This document shows, piece after piece, positions 51,474-59,886 of a stretch of DNA of 64,000 bases. Numbering within the stretch: position 1 is the stretch's first letter; the number at the start of each line of letters is the position of its first letter. The stretch is taken from NCBI RefSeq assembly GCF_002797755.1, contig NZ_PGFI01000014.1:248001-312000 (forward strand), read 5' to 3'. The stretch comes from Brevirhabdus pacifica. Its GTDB lineage: Bacteria > Pseudomonadota > Alphaproteobacteria > Rhodobacterales > Rhodobacteraceae. Below the pieces are notes generated by a model. It was not told the DNA's origin. It was given only the letters and a program-made list of their open reading frames with translations, and did not search any database. The position numbers and the translations under genes were made by a program.

Positions 51474-53993
51474 ATGACCCGTTTTTCCGCCCCCATCGCA
51501 GAGCAGATCTGGGACATGAAATACCGCTTCAAGGAGGCCGATGGAACCGCGATCGACAAGACGGTCGAGGACAGCTGGCGCCGCATTGCCCGCGCCACGG
51601 CGGCGGTCGAGGCGGATCCGGCCAAGTGGGAAGGCAAATTTTTCGAGGCCCTGGAAGACTTTCGCTTCCTGCCCGCCGGTCGGATAACCGCCGGCGCCGG
51701 GACCGGTCGCGCGGTCACCCTGTTCAACTGTTTCGTGATGGGGACCATCCCCGACAGCATGGGCGGCATCTTCGACATGCTGAAGGAAGCCGCGCTGACC
51801 ATGCAGCAGGGCGGGGGAATCGGCTATGACTTCTCAACCATCCGGCCGCGCGGCGCGGGCGTGATGGGCGTGGCCGCCGACGCCTCGGGGCCGCTGTCGT
51901 TCATGGATGTCTGGGACGCCATGTGCCGCACGATCATGTCCGCCGGTTCCCGTCGCGGGGCAATGATGGCGACCATGCGCTGCGACCACCCGGACATCGA
52001 ATCCTTCATCACCGCCAAGTCGGACCCGGCCCGCCTGCGGATGTTCAACATGTCCGTGCTGGTCACCGACCCCTTCATGGAGGCCGTCAAGGCCGACGGC
52101 AGCTGGGATCTGAAATTCGACGACAAGGTCTACCGCACGGTTCAGGCCCGCGATCTGTGGAACCGGATCATGCGCTCGACTTACGACTACGCCGAGCCGG
52201 GCGTGATCTTCATCGACCGCATCAACCAGAAGAACAACCTGGCCTATTGCGAGACCATCGCCGCCACCAACCCCTGCGGCGAGCAGCCCCTGCCGCCCTA
52301 TGGCGCCTGCCTGCTGGGTTCAATCAACCTGGCGCGGCTGGTCACGGATCCCTTCGGCGATGCCGCGGCACTGGACGAGGCGGAGCTTTCGGATCTGGTC
52401 GCCACCGCCGTGCGGATGATGGACAACGTGGTCGACGCCAGCCGCTTCCCGCTGGAGGCCCAGAAGCAGGAGGCCGAGGCCAAGCGCCGGATCGGCCTGG
52501 GCGTCACCGGCCTTGCCGACGCGCTGCTGATGGTCGGCCTGCGCTACGGCTCGGAAGAGGCCGCGGCACAGTCGGGCAAGTGGCTGAAGGCCATCGCCCG
52601 CGCGGCCTACCTCGCCTCGACCGAGCTTGCCCGCGAGAAGGGGGCCTTTCCGCTGTTCGACGCCGAGAAATACCTCGCCAGCGGCTCGCTCGAGGATATG
52701 GACGAGGACGTGCGCGAGGCCATCGCCACCCACGGCATCCGCAACGCCCTGCTGACCTCGATCGCGCCCACCGGCACCATCAGCCTTTACGCCGGCAACG
52801 TCAGCTCGGGGATCGAGCCCGTCTTCGCCTATGCCTACACCCGCAAGGTGCTGCAAAAGGACGGCACCCGCACCGAGGAAGAGGTCGTGGATTACGCCGT
52901 GCAGATGTGGCGCGAGAAGTTCGGCGACAAGGAGCTGCCCGACTATTTCGTCAACGCCCAGACCCTTGCGCCGCTGGATCACGTGCGCATGCAGGCCGCC
53001 GTGCAGCCCTGGGTCGACAGCTCCATCTCGAAGACCATCAACTGCCCCGAGGACATCAGCTTCGACGATTTCAAAGAGGTCTACATGGCCGCATGGGATC
53101 AGGGCTGCAAAGGCTGCACCACCTACCGGCCCAACGACGTGACCGGCAGCGTGCTGAGCGTGTCCGAGGAGAAGAAGCCGGAAGCCGAGGAGCTGACAAC
53201 GCCTGTGGAACGAGTGAAATGGGCACAGAGAAACGCTGGATATGAAACGCAAGTGAGCGCTTGCGAGGCTCTTGGCATATCGAAATCGCGCTATAACAAT
53301 TGGCTCACCGGCGACAATGAAATTTCAAGAGACGCAGCTAAGCTGATTGGCGACAAGTTTCAGGTAGATCCCGGCTGGATCCTGTTTGGAGACGCCCGCG
53401 CCCCCGAGGTCGTCACCCGCGACGAGTCCGACCCCAATACGCCCCACGGCGACGTGGTCTACATCTCCGAGCCGCTGGACCGCCCCGAGGCGCTGGAGGG
53501 CAACACCTACAAGGTCAAGTGGCCCAATACCGAACATGCGATCTACATCACCTGCAACGACATTCTGCTGAACGGCCACCGCCGCCCGTTCGAGGTCTTC
53601 ATCAACTCCAAGAACATGGAGCATTTCGCCTGGACCGTGGCCCTGACCCGAATGATCTCGGCCGTGTTCCGGCGCGGCGGTGACGTCTCGTTCGTGGTCG
53701 AGGAACTGAAGGCCGTGTTCGACCCGCGCGGCGGTGCGTGGATGGGCGGCAAATACGTCCCCTCGATCCTTGCGGCCATCGGCGGCGTGATCGAGCAACA
53801 CATGATCGCCATCGGCTTCATCGAGGGCGAGGGCCTGGGCCTGAAGTCCGACCCCCACGAATCCGGCGCCGAAGTCGTCGCCATCAACGAGGCACCCCGC
53901 GGCCCCTCGTGCTCCAGCTGCGGCAGCCACGATCTGCGCATGGTCGAGGGCTGCAAGACCTGCGGCAGCTGCGGCTATTCCAAATGCGGCTGA
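51474..53993 (+). CDS. nrdJ: Adenosylcobalamin-dependent (class II) ribonucleotide reductase with inserted Cro/C1-like HTH
   Basis: The 839-residue enzyme has the class II RNR barrel (about 1-560) with NCFVMGTIPDSMGG (first redox Cys), NPCGEQPLPPYGACLLGSINL (thiyl-radical Cys) and KGCTTYRPN, then a TSCPD-like domain (about 660-800: GNTYKVKWP to GGKYVPSILAAIGG) and a Cys-rich tail (CSSCGSHDL, CKTCGSCGYSKCG) for electron transfer. It reduces ribonucleotides with coenzyme B12. The linker at about 578-640 is unusual: it encodes a Cro/C1-like helix-turn-helix and its DNA is about 50% GC by hand count, far below the rest of the gene. No cobalamin riboswitch is visible in the 118-bp upstream spacer. 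Confidence 0.93.
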   Translation: MTRFSAPIAEQIWDMKYRFKEADGTAIDKTVEDSWRRIARATAAVEADPAKWEGKFFEALEDFRFLPAGRITAGAGTGRAVTLFNCFVMGTIPDSMGGIFDMLKEAALTMQQGGGIGYDFSTIRPRGAGVMGVAADASGPLSFMDVWDAMCRTIMSAGSRRGAMMATMRCDHPDIESFITAKSDPARLRMFNMSVLVTDPFMEAVKADGSWDLKFDDKVYRTVQARDLWNRIMRSTYDYAEPGVIFIDRINQKNNLAYCETIAATNPCGEQPLPPYGACLLGSINLARLVTDPFGDAAALDEAELSDLVATAVRMMDNVVDASRFPLEAQKQEAEAKRRIGLGVTGLADALLMVGLRYGSEEAAAQSGKWLKAIARAAYLASTELAREKGAFPLFDAEKYLASGSLEDMDEDVREAIATHGIRNALLTSIAPTGTISLYAGNVSSGIEPVFAYAYTRKVLQKDGTRTEEEVVDYAVQMWREKFGDKELPDYFVNAQTLAPLDHVRMQAAVQPWVDSSISKTINCPEDISFDDFKEVYMAAWDQGCKGCTTYRPNDVTGSVLSVSEEKKPEAEELTTPVERVKWAQRNAGYETQVSACEALGISKSRYNNWLTGDNEISRDAAKLIGDKFQVDPGWILFGDARAPEVVTRDESDPNTPHGDVVYISEPLDRPEALEGNTYKVKWPNTEHAIYITCNDILLNGHRRPFEVFINSKNMEHFAWTVALTRMISAVFRRGGDVSFVVEELKAVFDPRGGAWMGGKYVPSILAAIGGVIEQHMIAIGFIEGEGLGLKSDPHESGAEVVAINEAPRGPSCSSCGSHDLRMVEGCKTCGSCGYSKCG
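53205..53393 (+). other. Cro/C1-like HTH insertion within nrdJ
   Basis: Residues 578-640 of NrdJ read like a phage-repressor DNA-binding domain: RVKWAQRNAGYETQVSACEA, then LGISKSRYNNWLTGDNEISRDAAKLIGDKF (split), VDPGWILFGD. The frame is kept on both sides. GC content is about 93 of 186 by hand count against well over 60% in flanking nrdJ, which suggests recent acquisition. Confidence 0.75.
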
Positions 53994-54082
53994 CGGGGCA
54001 TCGCCTTGGTTGAAACGGTGAAACTGAAACCGATTAATGGCCAGTGCCGGTAGTTTTTTGGCCATTATGAAAGCAAATACTG

Positions 54083-54110
54083 ACCACTGGGATCTGATCC
54101 CAGTGGTTTT
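54083..54110 (+). terminator. Rho-independent terminator after nrdJ
   Basis: ACCACTGGGATC-T-GATCCCAGTGGT is a perfect inverted repeat (effective 10-bp stem, 5-base loop), followed directly by TTTCTC, so the stem is followed by a run of four T in GGTTTTC. It lies 90 bases after the nrdJ stop and faces right. Confidence 0.85.
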
Positions 54111-54404
54111 CTCATTTGATGTGAAGATGGTTCCGGCAGGCGGATCGTCAAAATAGAAAATTGAGAAACCGAGCGCTTTGAGAGTAAATCCGGGTGCTTT
54201 TCTCGAAAACCGTGAACATTATTGCCGTTCCCGACATGCGCGGTGCGATGCGTGTCGGAACTGAATCTCGCGCCCAGGAGAGGCAGGTAATGCTCTCGCG
54301 TCGGTTCAACCCGATTTAGACTACAGTCGGAGTCTCTGCTGAGAGTGTTCAGTGTGACCGATGTCGCGAAGCGGTGGGACCACGGGGTTGCAGGATGACG
54401 GAAG

Positions 54405-54437
54405 GCAAAACTAAAGGCCGCGGTTTCCCGCGGCCTT
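54405..54437 (-). terminator. Leftward terminator of the defence island
   Basis: Read on the minus strand, AAGGCCGCGG-GAAA-CCGCGGCCTT forms a perfect 10-bp stem with a GAAA tetraloop, followed by TAGTTTTGCC. It lies about 90 bases beyond the last minus-strand gene and is the probable end of the island's leftward transcript. Confidence 0.85.
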
Positions 54438-54526
54438 CTTCCATCTCAAAGATGGTCGAATGGTGTTCGCTCGAAGACGGCCTCAATGACCTGACGAATA
54501 CACCTGGGTTCGGAGCTGCTTTGACG

Positions 54527-54976
54527 TTAGCCGGATGGCTGCCCTCCATTTCTGGTGGCCAATGTCCCTTGGAGCGTCTCTATCGCGGCTTCGGCTGCCA
54601 GCCGATCGGACACCAGCCATGCTTGCCGCAGCAGCTCCGCAAGGTGATCCAGAACGATCTGAAGCTGTCGACCGGCCTCAGTGCCTCCGACTGTGAAAAG
54701 CTCGCCTTCCTCGGTATGCTCAACAACAGGTGCTCCTCCGGCCTGTGCCACTGTGTCCCTCAGTCTTGGGATGAGATCGGCAGCGGAGGCAAGTTCAACA
54801 GCCGACAGCAGGCGGTCTGGTGGAAGGCTCAGGAAGTGATCCAGATCGAAGCGTGCTGATAGCGGCAGCCACTCGCGGACATCCTGTGCCGCGGATTGCA
54901 GGCGGCGTCGGGAGGCAAAAGCATCCGCAGCAAGTTCTGTGATGGGGGACCCGGATGTCGTCGGAAGGAATGTCAT
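54527..54976 (-). CDS. Hypothetical protein at the left edge of the defence island
   Basis: From the ATG at 54,976, which follows the strong ribosome site GAGGAGAA, the 149-residue acidic, soluble protein is mostly helical (for example RFDLDHFLSLPPDRLLSAVE and QIVLDHLAELLRQAWLVSDRL). There is no signal peptide, membrane segment or catalytic motif. I do not recognise the family; the amino-acid make-up resembles accessory proteins of plasmids or integrative elements. It is 73 bases downstream of another small unknown gene on the same strand and is followed by a strong leftward terminator. Confidence 0.65.
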   Translation of the reverse strand: MTFLPTTSGSPITELAADAFASRRRLQSAAQDVREWLPLSARFDLDHFLSLPPDRLLSAVELASAADLIPRLRDTVAQAGGAPVVEHTEEGELFTVGGTEAGRQLQIVLDHLAELLRQAWLVSDRLAAEAAIETLQGTLATRNGGQPSG

Positions 54977-55049
54977 GCAATTCTCCTCAGAAGTGCCTTG
55001 GGCGGTTTGCCAAGGTTTCAAGTTGGCGCGCGTTGCGCGCCAGTTTGGA

Positions 55050-55394
55050 TCACGCTGCGAAGTAATCGATTGAGCTCCTTGCTTCACGCAGGCCGTCGAG
55101 CAAAAGGCAGATCTCCTCTACCACCGGGCTTCCAGGGTCGATCATTGCGAAGCGCTCCGCTTCGATCCGTTCCGGATCATCTACGTGACGTAGCGCCAGG
55201 AGGTCTTCGAGCATGTCGAGCTGGCGGTTCATGCTGCGGGTCACCGGCGAGACGATGCACATGTCATCGACGAGGCGCTTCACGCGTTTCTCGGCGGCGT
55301 CGCCGCCCAAGAGAGACGCAGCCGAGCATAGCGCGCCGGCATTGGTCAGGATGAAGTCAACATGGCGAGGTGTGAACTGGTAGTCACGGGGCAT
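55050..55394 (-). CDS. Hypothetical small protein, mobile-element-type
   Basis: The 114-residue protein starts at the ATG at 55,394 behind AAGGAGAT. It is largely helical (RHVDFILTNAGALCSAASLLG, DPGSPVVEEICLLLDGLREA) and has no recognisable catalytic motif. I do not know its family. A perfect 7-bp inverted repeat with a 6-base spacer lies 20 bases upstream, as an operator would, so the gene may be the first of a small regulated two-gene unit with the following gene. Confidence 0.65.
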   Translation of the reverse strand: MPRDYQFTPRHVDFILTNAGALCSAASLLGGDAAEKRVKRLVDDMCIVSPVTRSMNRQLDMLEDLLALRHVDDPERIEAERFAMIDPGSPVVEEICLLLDGLREARSSIDYFAA

Positions 55395-55698
55395 AGGAAA
55401 TCTCCTTGCTGGTGTTGACCCAATTCGGTCAACGTCAAGTTCGTCCACGTCCTCACTTCAGACGCTTCAACAAGAAGATTGGCTGGTTTGTCAGGAGGCG
55501 AAGTAACTTTTTTTCAGGAAGCAGAAATTTCTGTTCGTCGCCTTGAAAACCAATATTTCAATTAGGTATCTGGGCTTGCGTCGCAGGTGTGGTGATACGA
55601 AAACGTGAATTGCGCCTCTTGATTTCAGGCAGCAAAGGCGGGTTCTTCTGGGGGAAACTCGCCGATGCTGGCTGATACTGACGCGGCAACAGTTTCTG
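55395..55698. other. 304-bp gap between helicase and small-gene unit
   Basis: The stretch is AT-richer than the core and holds no supported gene. It contains the inverted repeat at 55,414 and, at about 55,638-55,664, a weak GGCGGGTT/AACTCGCC hairpin followed leftward by TTTGCTG that could end the helicase transcript. A promoter for the two small genes probably lies here. Confidence 0.5.
55414..55433. promoter_or_regulatory. Operator-like inverted repeat upstream of small unknown gene
   Basis: GTTGACC-CAATTC-GGTCAAC is a perfect 7-bp inverted repeat with a 6-base spacer, 20 bases before the start of the minus-strand gene at 55,394. The symmetry and position suggest a repressor site; GTTGAC could also serve as part of a -35 element. 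Confidence 0.5.
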
Positions 55699-58600
55699 CT
55701 ACTCGTCGTCCAAGTCACCCAAGGAATCGAACAAACTGCCTACAATTGCGGTCCTGACTTCTTCACGAACCTCTTCGATAGATTTCGACGGATCTGCGGT
55801 GAATTTGCTTTTTATTTCTTGAAAGCTATTGAATGCCCCAACTCGAGAAGTGCTGATGGTTTCAAGTCGAAAGGCGTTGTGGTGCATGTCGTAGTCGCCG
55901 GCTTTCACCATTTGCTGAAGAAATTCGACGACCGGAGGCGGCGCGAAGCCTGTTTCAAGCTCCATGCGCCTTGCGACTTGATCCAGCAGGCCGCAAAGAA
56001 ACCCCAGATCAGGCAAAATTCGGATTGCGAACCGGCGAGCCCTGTGGGCCGTCGAGGATTTCGAAGCTTGCTGTTTGACGGCTCCCTCGTATTTACGAAT
56101 GAATAGCAGGAGCCAAGATTCCATTTCCAGTAGAGTGCTTCCCGAGCACCACATTCCTGTCAGTTCTTTGATTGCTTGAACAATTTGTAGAGCAGCCGTC
56201 TCGCGATCTGGACGATTGGTGTAAGCGCGTCCAAATACGGCCTGGAGCGAGGTCTCTCGAATAAAGAGTGAAAGTTCGATAGGTGACTTAATTGTCAAGT
56301 CCAGGAGCCATCCAACCCACGCAACAGTGCTAGTAGAGGATGTTGGTGCTTGGCCAATAGCGCTGGTCAAGCGTTCGATGATTTCAGGGGGGATTCCATT
56401 TCTGACCGCCAGTTCCTTTTGCCATTCAAGGACAGGTGGGTCTTGAAGTTTTGTATGTGCATACTGAAGTGCGATTTTCCGTGACTCGAGCCATGCGTCG
56501 GCTTTCTTTTCGTCGAGTGATTTTTTGACAAAGTAACCTAATGAGCGTTTCGCAATGCTGTCGAAACCTGTCACCCCATCGTTGGAGACAGATGACAAGC
56601 GGCGAATCATGGCCTGAATTTTTGGGGAGCTGCTGCCTTCAGATGCCTCTACTTGGTCCAGCAACAATGCGATGGGGTCGACGACATCTTCGCAAGCGTC
56701 CTGATCTGAAAAGACAATCGAAAGGGGCTTCTGGTTTTTCGTAAATTTCAAGTCGTTTGGATTTATGCGAATTGGATGAGCCGGAACAACAATTGCCAGG
56801 CCGGTTGCGGAATAGCCGGCACGCCCAGCTCGACCAAGGGAGTTTAGGATCTCATGTGGTAGAAGGTCGGAGCGGGGATTTCCATCAGGATCGTCTTGAA
56901 CGCTCCTGTCAGTTCCCGCCAAAATCACGACATCGCAGGGGAGATTTAGACCCTGAGAAATAGTTGAAGTTGCTGCGATTACTTCGAGCCCATGGTTTGG
57001 TTCGTCTGGATTTCGACGAGTCCGAAAAACACTTTCTGTCAGACGTCTCTCCAATGGAAGTAAGTCTCCATGGTGGACAGCTGCACGGCGATCCTTCGGG
57101 CTGTATGCCGCCTTTGAAGATCCGACATCCATGATAATTGAACTGAGCATAGCCTTCTGTGCCTCGTCCAAATCGACCTTGGCTGGCTCGAGAAGGTCGT
57201 CGATCGCGGAGGCGACACTGCTGCACCCTCGTGTATCTTGGCAGAAAACGATAACCCGTTTTCCGCTGGCGGCGAACTCTGCTGCGATCTGCGATGCTAC
57301 AATATTTCGGTTCGAAGTTGGATATCCGCTCTGGCTGCGAGTGAGCGGTGGCGCTTGCTCTGTGAGTCTGCGGACTGCAAGTTTTTCAGGGTTTTGGGGG
57401 TGCCAACCTGACACCAGTGAAAACAAACCATAGGGTTTTACTGGTAGGTGTTTTCGACCGCTTTTCGTCTCAGCTTTGTCTGCATTTGCCATGGCGTGAC
57501 GGACTTCGGCGTCGTCGTAAATAACGCATGAGCGCAACTGACGGGTTGGTTTCCAAGGGTCGTTGAAATATTTGGCAGCCTTGTCACCAAATGAATTCAG
57601 CCATTTTGAAATTTCTTCTCCGTTGGAGACCATGGCGGACAAAAGCAGTAGATCTGCATCTGGTCTGTTAGCCATGAACGACAGAAGCGACAGCATCGCA
57701 TCAATTGCTCTGGGATTGATCTTTGATGTGCGCTTCGGGTCATCGGTTCCTATCAAGTGAAATTCGTCAAAGACCAGGAGGCCAACCTTGTCGAACAGCT
57801 CTGGAGCAGAACCGAGCAGTGCAAGACACCTTTCTGGGGTCATGACTGACAAAGGTGGAAGCCTATCGCCCAGTTCATCCAGAGACGTTTCTTCGACGCT
57901 TGTAGGTTCAAGATTGCCTACTTCCCCTGTAAGATCGGCTTCTACTTGATCCACCAGGGCATGCGTTGGGGCAAGGTAAACAACGCTTTCCCCAGCGCAC
58001 AGTGTTGCAGCGATTTTTAGGATGGACAAAGTTGTTTTGCCCGAGCCAGTAGGCGAAGTCATGACCATGGAATTTCCACGGCTCAGGTAACCAGTTCCGA
58101 CGGCTTTCAGGTGGTTTGTCCAAAGGAATGGGCGCGTTTGCGACTGAGAGAGAACCCATTGCTTCCAAGATGTTGGATCGGCACCTTTCGGAGGAGTCGT
58201 ATTTACCAGCATTGTCGCGCGGGTTCTTGGCAATAGACGCAAGAGCAAAGTGGCAAGATGGTGTGGGCCTGCAAATTGTTCTTGCACTATGATGTCAAAT
58301 TCTGAGGGAAGTGTAACTTCCTTTGTATCAGCCAGGGAAATTACCTTTAATAGTCGATGCTCGACGAGCTCTCTTTCTTTGATGCCGCCGAGTGCTTCGC
58401 TTGCAAGCGTCTGAAGCGCATAAGCGCACTCCCGAAACAGATAATCGGCTGCGTCTTCACGGGTGTCTTCGTCGGGTATCCAGTCGCTGTCTAAATCGCG
58501 TTCGGTGACTGCCAATAGATCGCCCCTGGCAAATTCTCTGATCGACAAAATCAGCGAACGTCTCGTGGCTCGTGGCTCGCCGCGTGCACGAAGTTGCAGG

Positions 58601-58998
58601 GCAGCTTCAGAAGCATCTGCTGCACGGTCTGCGATCAAGAAGAGCAGCGTGCTGGAAAGAGATGCGCCTACTGCATCGCTTGTAAGCGACGTGGGCGCAG
58701 TGTTTGGCCGGGTCGTGGCTTGTGAGATGATCTGGTATGCACTGGCGGCGACAAAGGCTGTTGCACTGGTTTGCTCAGGTCGAAGATTTAGAGCAACATA
58801 AGCTTCAAAAGTTGTGGCCAAGCGGCGCACACGATCAAGCATTGGGATTGTGAACGCACCTTCGCCGTCAGTGGCTCTTGCGCGGATTGTAGCCAGCTCC
58901 ATATGTGCAGCCGTCAGAAATTGATCCAATGTATCGGCATCCAGACCGGGCAAGTCCGGCGCAGAGCGCAGTAAGCGGCGAGAGCTATCATCGAACAA
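55699..58998 (-). CDS. hamB: Ski2-like SF2 helicase of a Hachiman-type system (HamB-like)
   Basis: The 1099-residue protein has an N-terminal helical region (about 1-300) and two RecA domains: motif I SPTGSGKTT (nt about 58,020-58,070), motif Ia APTHALVDQ, motif II DEFH (nt about 57,750-57,780), motif III SAMVSN, motif V AATSTISQGLNLP and motif VI GRAGRAGYSATG (nt about 56,810-56,845). This pattern is Ski2/MTR4-like, as in HamB. The start is a TTG at 58,998 preceded by GGAGGA and overlapping the upstream gene by 11 bases, so the two are co-translated. It is not HsdR: there is no N-terminal type I nuclease. GC is clearly lower than the core genome. Confidence 0.78.
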   Translation of the reverse strand: MFDDSSRRLLRSAPDLPGLDADTLDQFLTAAHMELATIRARATDGEGAFTIPMLDRVRRLATTFEAYVALNLRPEQTSATAFVAASAYQIISQATTRPNTAPTSLTSDAVGASLSSTLLFLIADRAADASEAALQLRARGEPRATRRSLILSIREFARGDLLAVTERDLDSDWIPDEDTREDAADYLFRECAYALQTLASEALGGIKERELVEHRLLKVISLADTKEVTLPSEFDIIVQEQFAGPHHLATLLLRLLPRTRATMLVNTTPPKGADPTSWKQWVLSQSQTRPFLWTNHLKAVGTGYLSRGNSMVMTSPTGSGKTTLSILKIAATLCAGESVVYLAPTHALVDQVEADLTGEVGNLEPTSVEETSLDELGDRLPPLSVMTPERCLALLGSAPELFDKVGLLVFDEFHLIGTDDPKRTSKINPRAIDAMLSLLSFMANRPDADLLLLSAMVSNGEEISKWLNSFGDKAAKYFNDPWKPTRQLRSCVIYDDAEVRHAMANADKAETKSGRKHLPVKPYGLFSLVSGWHPQNPEKLAVRRLTEQAPPLTRSQSGYPTSNRNIVASQIAAEFAASGKRVIVFCQDTRGCSSVASAIDDLLEPAKVDLDEAQKAMLSSIIMDVGSSKAAYSPKDRRAAVHHGDLLPLERRLTESVFRTRRNPDEPNHGLEVIAATSTISQGLNLPCDVVILAGTDRSVQDDPDGNPRSDLLPHEILNSLGRAGRAGYSATGLAIVVPAHPIRINPNDLKFTKNQKPLSIVFSDQDACEDVVDPIALLLDQVEASEGSSSPKIQAMIRRLSSVSNDGVTGFDSIAKRSLGYFVKKSLDEKKADAWLESRKIALQYAHTKLQDPPVLEWQKELAVRNGIPPEIIERLTSAIGQAPTSSTSTVAWVGWLLDLTIKSPIELSLFIRETSLQAVFGRAYTNRPDRETAALQIVQAIKELTGMWCSGSTLLEMESWLLLFIRKYEGAVKQQASKSSTAHRARRFAIRILPDLGFLCGLLDQVARRMELETGFAPPPVVEFLQQMVKAGDYDMHHNAFRLETISTSRVGAFNSFQEIKSKFTADPSKSIEEVREEVRTAIVGSLFDSLGDLDDE

Positions 58999-59872
58999 TC
59001 GAGGGGTCCTCCAGCTTTGCGATTTCTCGCACTTTTTCAGCTACTTCCTTGGCAAGATTCTCGAGGCCTTGACGCACATTTCCAAAAGCTATGACCCCGC
59101 CCATCCGCGAGGTGATCGGCCCTGGGGCGATAGTCTCAAAACCTCTCAAAATGTGGTCAAATCCGTCAGCGCTGCGGTGGTCCTCACTTGTTGCTACCGA
59201 AACGCGAAATTGGCGCACGTTCTCCCAGAAGATGGCATCAACGACTTCTTCCTTGGCTTCGTTGTCAAGGTCCGGAACGCCTTTCAAAAGCGTCGTCAGG
59301 TCAGCAAGAATCTCGTCATCTCGGTCGCCTCGGCGTATTTCAGAAATTTCCTTCCAAACGCTCTTTGTGATTAGGGGGCGCGGATCTTCGGATGCTTTGT
59401 CTTCACAAAGGATTATGCGTTCGAGTCGCGAGTGTGTTTCGTCGAACTCAATGATGAACCCATCGAAGCCTTTGTCGGCCTGTCTTACATGTGGCGAAGT
59501 CATATAGGCTTGGGGGGCTGCGCGACGAGCGACTATCCACGACAAGTGTTGAAACAAGAGACCGTCGCGATGCCATATCGCTGTTCTCGTTCTATTTTTT
59601 GCCTGGTCCTTTTCTTTTGGGGTTCCGTTGTGAAGGAGGTCCAGGTCGATCTGCTTTGGGCCGGCCAATTTGGCAATAACGTTATCAACGATCCGACCCT
59701 TTGGCGGCCGCTTTTTCGGTTCCAGTTCTGATATAACTCGCAGAGCGTTCTCTTCTTGCTGGATGTAAAGATAAGCCAGGGCCGAAACGAGTTGGCTTCG
59801 TTCCGAGTCACGTATTGACCACTCTGTGAATTCGCACTCATTTGAGGGGCGGGGCGTGATGAGAATGGGCAT
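58988..59872 (-). CDS. hamA: DUF1837 nuclease, HamA-like effector of a Hachiman-type system
   Basis: The 294-residue protein fits the HamA/DUF1837 family: after a helical N-terminal part it shows GFDGFIIEF with Asp137 and LCEDKA with Glu157 and Lys159, an Asp...Glu-x-Lys restriction-nuclease core, then a helical C-terminal half. In Hachiman, HamA is the DNA nuclease held in check by the helicase HamB and released by phage DNA intermediates. It lies 14 bases after the EVE-HNH gene and overlaps hamB by 11. The ATG at 59,872 has a poor ribosome site, consistent with translational coupling. AbpA-type relatives have a similar fold, so Hachiman and AbpAB cannot be fully separated by eye. Confidence 0.75.
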   Translation of the reverse strand: MPILITPRPSNECEFTEWSIRDSERSQLVSALAYLYIQQEENALRVISELEPKKRPPKGRIVDNVIAKLAGPKQIDLDLLHNGTPKEKDQAKNRTRTAIWHRDGLLFQHLSWIVARRAAPQAYMTSPHVRQADKGFDGFIIEFDETHSRLERIILCEDKASEDPRPLITKSVWKEISEIRRGDRDDEILADLTTLLKGVPDLDNEAKEEVVDAIFWENVRQFRVSVATSEDHRSADGFDHILRGFETIAPGPITSRMGGVIAFGNVRQGLENLAKEVAEKVREIAKLEDPSIVR

Positions 59873-59886
59873 ATGGGAGCCAATGC

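Larger units (their letters stand above)
53994..54526. other. Non-coding boundary region between core genome and defence island
   Basis: This 533-bp stretch has no convincing gene; a plus-strand frame at 54,374-54,859 is antisense to a better-supported minus-strand gene. It holds two strong hairpins, at 54,083 and 54,414. Composition falls sharply after about 54,010, marking the edge of acquired DNA. No integrase, no clear tRNA and no obvious direct repeat identify an attachment site. Confidence 0.6.

Noticed and set aside
54290-54345. Possible tRNA 3' fragment (GGTTCAACCCGA-like) as an attachment site
   Set aside because: No acceptor or anticodon arm can be built around it, and no second copy was found in the window.
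54374-54859. Plus-strand frame of 161 codons at the island edge
   Set aside because: It runs through the leftward terminator hairpin and is antisense to the 149-residue gene, which has a strong ribosome site. No coding-like composition or known motif.
55699-58998. Helicase as the HsdR subunit of the type I system
   Set aside because: The order is N-terminal helical region then Ski2-like helicase motifs, without the PD-(D/E)xK nuclease and translocase layout of HsdR. It is coupled to a DUF1837 nuclease instead.
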